DNA of 22,667 bases, taken from the NCBI GenBank assembly GCA_030596405.1, contig JAUVKB010000010.1, forward strand, positions 1 to 22,667, read 5' to 3'. Shown here piece by piece: positions 21,711-22,667 of this stretch. The notes below the pieces were generated by a model, which searched no databases, was not told the origin of the DNA, and saw only the letters and a list, made by a program, of their open reading frames with translations. The position numbers were made by a program, and so were the translations under genes. Position 1 is the stretch's first letter. Every line of letters starts with the position of its first letter. This stretch comes from Deltaproteobacteria bacterium (lineage in GTDB: Bacteria; Desulfobacterota; Desulfobacteria; Desulfobacterales; JAUVKB01).

Positions 21711-22667
21711 CGGGAAATAATATTGACGAAATGGTACAGAAACTTCTGGCCGGAGACCGGCGCATGCTTGCGCGTACAATCACCCTGGTGGAAAATGAAA
21801 GGGAGGGCCATCATGAGATAATGAAACAGGTTTATCCCCACACCGGAGAGGCCATGATTGTCGGAATCACAGGCGCAGGCGGAGCGGGAAAAAGCACGCT
21901 TACCGATATTTTAATTGCAAAATTTCGCAAACAGGGTAAAAAAGTCGGCGTTGTTCTTGTCGATCCGAGCAGCCCTTTTACCGGAGGAGCGATGCTGGGC
22001 GACCGTATCCGCATGAAAAAACATGCCCGTGATCAGGGCGTTTATATTCGCAGCATTGCGTCACGAGGAGCCATGGGAGGGCTTTCACGCGCAACCCACG
22101 ATATCATACGGGTAATAGAAGCTTTTGGAGTAGATATTGTAATAGTCGAAACACTCGGTACCGGCCAGGATGAGATAGATATAATCCACCTTGCCCATAC
22201 CTGCCTGGTGGTTTTTACACCGGGGATGGGAGACGATATCCAGGCCATGAAAGCAGGCATCATGGAAATTGCCGACCTCATAATTATGAACAAAGCGGAT
22301 CTCGAAGGCGCCGAAACGTTCATAAGGCATTTACGGGGCGCCATTACTGCGGCGAATATTCCTGAAGGAGCTTGGGTACCCAAGGTTTTACCGACGGTAT
22401 GTGTCTCTGACAAACCGGCCAATATCACTGGTCAGGATGAAGTTATAGAAGGCATATATGAGCATTATAATTTCTTGCAAGAGGCAAAAGCTCTTGAAAA
22501 AATCAAGTTCCAAAGGCTTGAACTTGAACTCGGATTGGTTCTGAAAGATGAACTTCAAAATCTTATCTTTAAAGGGATGAAAGGAACCGGCCTGAAGAGA
22601 AAATATATCAGCTCCATAATGGAGGGAAAGAATGACCCTTATTCCGTAGTGAGGGAAATTCTGGATA
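21707..22667 (+). CDS. meaB: MeaB/ArgK-type G-protein chaperone of B12 mutase (partial)
   Basis: MeaB-type GTPases load, protect and reactivate adenosylcobalamin mutases. The gene starts at ATG 21707, overlapping the preceding stop by 4 nt, and runs off the window after 320 codons, so the C terminus is missing. Visible are the P-loop GITGAGGAGKST near residues 55-66, VLVDPSSPFTGGAMLGDRIRM, IRSIASRGAMGGLS, VETLGTGQDEIDI and the base-specificity motif NKAD. A C-terminal dimerisation helix region begins near residue 260. Its place directly after the B12 subunit supports action on this mutase. Identity is secure. Confidence 0.95.
   Translation, partial: MTGNNIDEMVQKLLAGDRRMLARTITLVENEREGHHEIMKQVYPHTGEAMIVGITGAGGAGKSTLTDILIAKFRKQGKKVGVVLVDPSSPFTGGAMLGDRIRMKKHARDQGVYIRSIASRGAMGGLSRATHDIIRVIEAFGVDIVIVETLGTGQDEIDIIHLAHTCLVVFTPGMGDDIQAMKAGIMEIADLIIMNKADLEGAETFIRHLRGAITAANIPEGAWVPKVLPTVCVSDKPANITGQDEVIEGIYEHYNFLQEAKALEKIKFQRLELELGLVLKDELQNLIFKGMKGTGLKRKYISSIMEGKNDPYSVVREILD

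Overview
The window reads as a chromosomal segment of an anaerobic sulfate-reducing bacterium, most likely Desulfobacterota and probably Desulfobacterales-like. The diagnostic genes are dsrA-dsrB-dsrD-dsrN (dissimilatory sulfite reductase, its activator and a siroheme-amidating enzyme), a tetraheme cytochrome c3, and a UbiA/UbiX/UbiD trio of the kind used in futalosine-type menaquinone synthesis. I see no insertion sequence, CRISPR array, tRNA or rRNA gene.

Layout: (1) 1-412 is a gene-free leader with a candidate promoter and a terminator-like hairpin ahead of rpsF. (2) 413-5853, plus strand, carries rpsF, rpsR, a DUF2232 membrane protein, rplI, dnaB and a long-form hflX. (3) 5916-9266, plus strand, is a tightly overlapping trio (UbiA-type prenyltransferase, UbiX, UbiD) that probably acts on 1,4-dihydroxy-6-naphthoate. 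It converges on hisD (minus strand) with a 17-bp overlap. (4) 10552-13731 has a divergent promoter region, an unidentified 111-aa protein, a stand-alone YcaO-domain protein with an uncharacterised N-terminal half, and tetraheme cytochrome c3, closed by a bidirectional terminator. (5) 13713-17974, minus strand, is the dsrABDN operon with a clear promoter. (6) 18247-19011, minus strand, is a TetR regulator. It faces an operon, running off the right edge, for a two-subunit coenzyme-B12 acyl-CoA mutase and its MeaB-type G-protein chaperone.

How the genes work together: region 5 performs the last step of sulfate respiration, and the cytochrome c3 next to it is a periplasmic electron carrier. Region 3 makes the membrane quinone that feeds such chains. 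Region 6 looks like a regulated acyl-CoA rearrangement module.

The most unusual item is the large mutase subunit at 19395-21101. Its fold signatures are intact, and so are the B12-binding subunit and the chaperone. Yet by manual alignment it lacks several residues normally conserved in methylmalonyl-, isobutyryl- and 2-hydroxyisobutyryl-CoA mutases, including the catalytic histidine, where it has Asp243. It is probably a mutase of unknown substrate, not a methylmalonyl-CoA mutase. Secondary leads are the YcaO protein with its unidentified neighbour, a JAMM-like motif in the N-terminal domain of HflX, RNA hairpins in the rpsF leader, before rplI and between dsrB and dsrD, and an 18-nt in-frame tandem repeat in the ubiD homologue.
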